DNA of 6,210 nt from contig URWM01000100.1 in assembly GCA_900551655.1 (NCBI GenBank), forward strand, positions 1 through 6,210. Reading direction: 5' to 3'. Shown here in pieces: positions 6,188 through 6,210 of the stretch. Position numbers and translations under genes: made by a program. Each line of letters opens with the position of its first letter. Positions within the stretch are counted from its first letter, which is position 1. The notes below the pieces were generated by a model. That model had not been told where the DNA came from. It saw nothing but the letters and a program-made list of their open reading frames with translations, and did not search any database. This DNA is from an uncultured Collinsella sp. GTDB taxonomy: Bacteria > Actinomycetota > Coriobacteriia > Coriobacteriales > Coriobacteriaceae.

Positions 6188-6210
6188 CTGTCTCTTATAC
6201 ACATCTCCGA
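6188..6210 (+). other. Nextera/Tn5 sequencing adapter at the contig end (artefact)
   Basis: Positions 6188-6206 read CTGTCTCTTATACACATCT, the 19-bp Tn5 mosaic end used in Nextera libraries. The next four bases, CCGA, match the start of the Nextera read-2 adapter arm. The reverse complement encodes the familiar artefact peptide MCIRDS and the forward frame gives VSYTHL. These bases are not part of the organism. Confidence 0.96.

Noticed and set aside
5395..6204. 269-codon minus-strand open frame beginning MCIRDS
   Set aside because: Its start codon lies inside the sequencing adapter, and the rest is antisense to the second permease.

Overview
This window looks like a sugar-uptake locus from a moderately GC-rich Gram-positive gut bacterium. 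I suspect a member of the Coriobacteriia such as Collinsella. That guess rests on the strongly biased GAG/AAG/GTC/CTC codon use, the SRRQFLG-type lipoprotein leader and the mix of PTS and CUT1-type ABC sugar genes; nothing in the window proves the taxonomy. It appears to come from a shotgun assembly, because the last 23 bases (6188-6210) are a Nextera/Tn5 library adapter. The natural sequence therefore ends at about 6187.

Layout. Positions 1-1925, minus strand: one unbroken reading frame, open at the left edge, for a glucose-superfamily PTS permease (EIIC, then EIIB) that runs in frame into the start of a Cof-type HAD phosphatase. Positions 1926-2149: a 224-bp divergent control region with two GTTTAAAC operator-like sites and two ACCG...CGGT palindromes. 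Positions 2150-2869, plus strand: a GntR/HutC-family regulator resembling the trehalose repressor TreR. Positions 2870-3175: a 306-bp intergenic region with a strong terminator, two more operator-like sites and two leader hairpins. Positions 3176-4492: a lipoprotein sugar-binding protein. Positions 4524-4559: a 13-bp hairpin. Positions 4580-5434 and 5434-6187: two CUT1-type permeases joined by a TAATG overlap, the second cut off by the adapter. No ABC ATPase or glycoside hydrolase is present in the window.

How it may work together. The regulator sits between a PTS and an ABC importer, and both intergenic regions carry copies of the same palindrome (consensus TTGTTTAAACAA, core GTnTAnAC). This suggests one repressor controls two routes for a related sugar, probably an alpha-glucoside such as trehalose or maltose. 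In Bacillus the TreR inducer is trehalose 6-phosphate, a PTS product. If that holds here, the PTS would generate the signal that opens the ABC operon, and the HAD domain fused to the PTS could remove the phosphate from the incoming sugar, from the inducer, or from both. That last step is inference. The EIICB-HAD fusion is the most unusual feature of the window.
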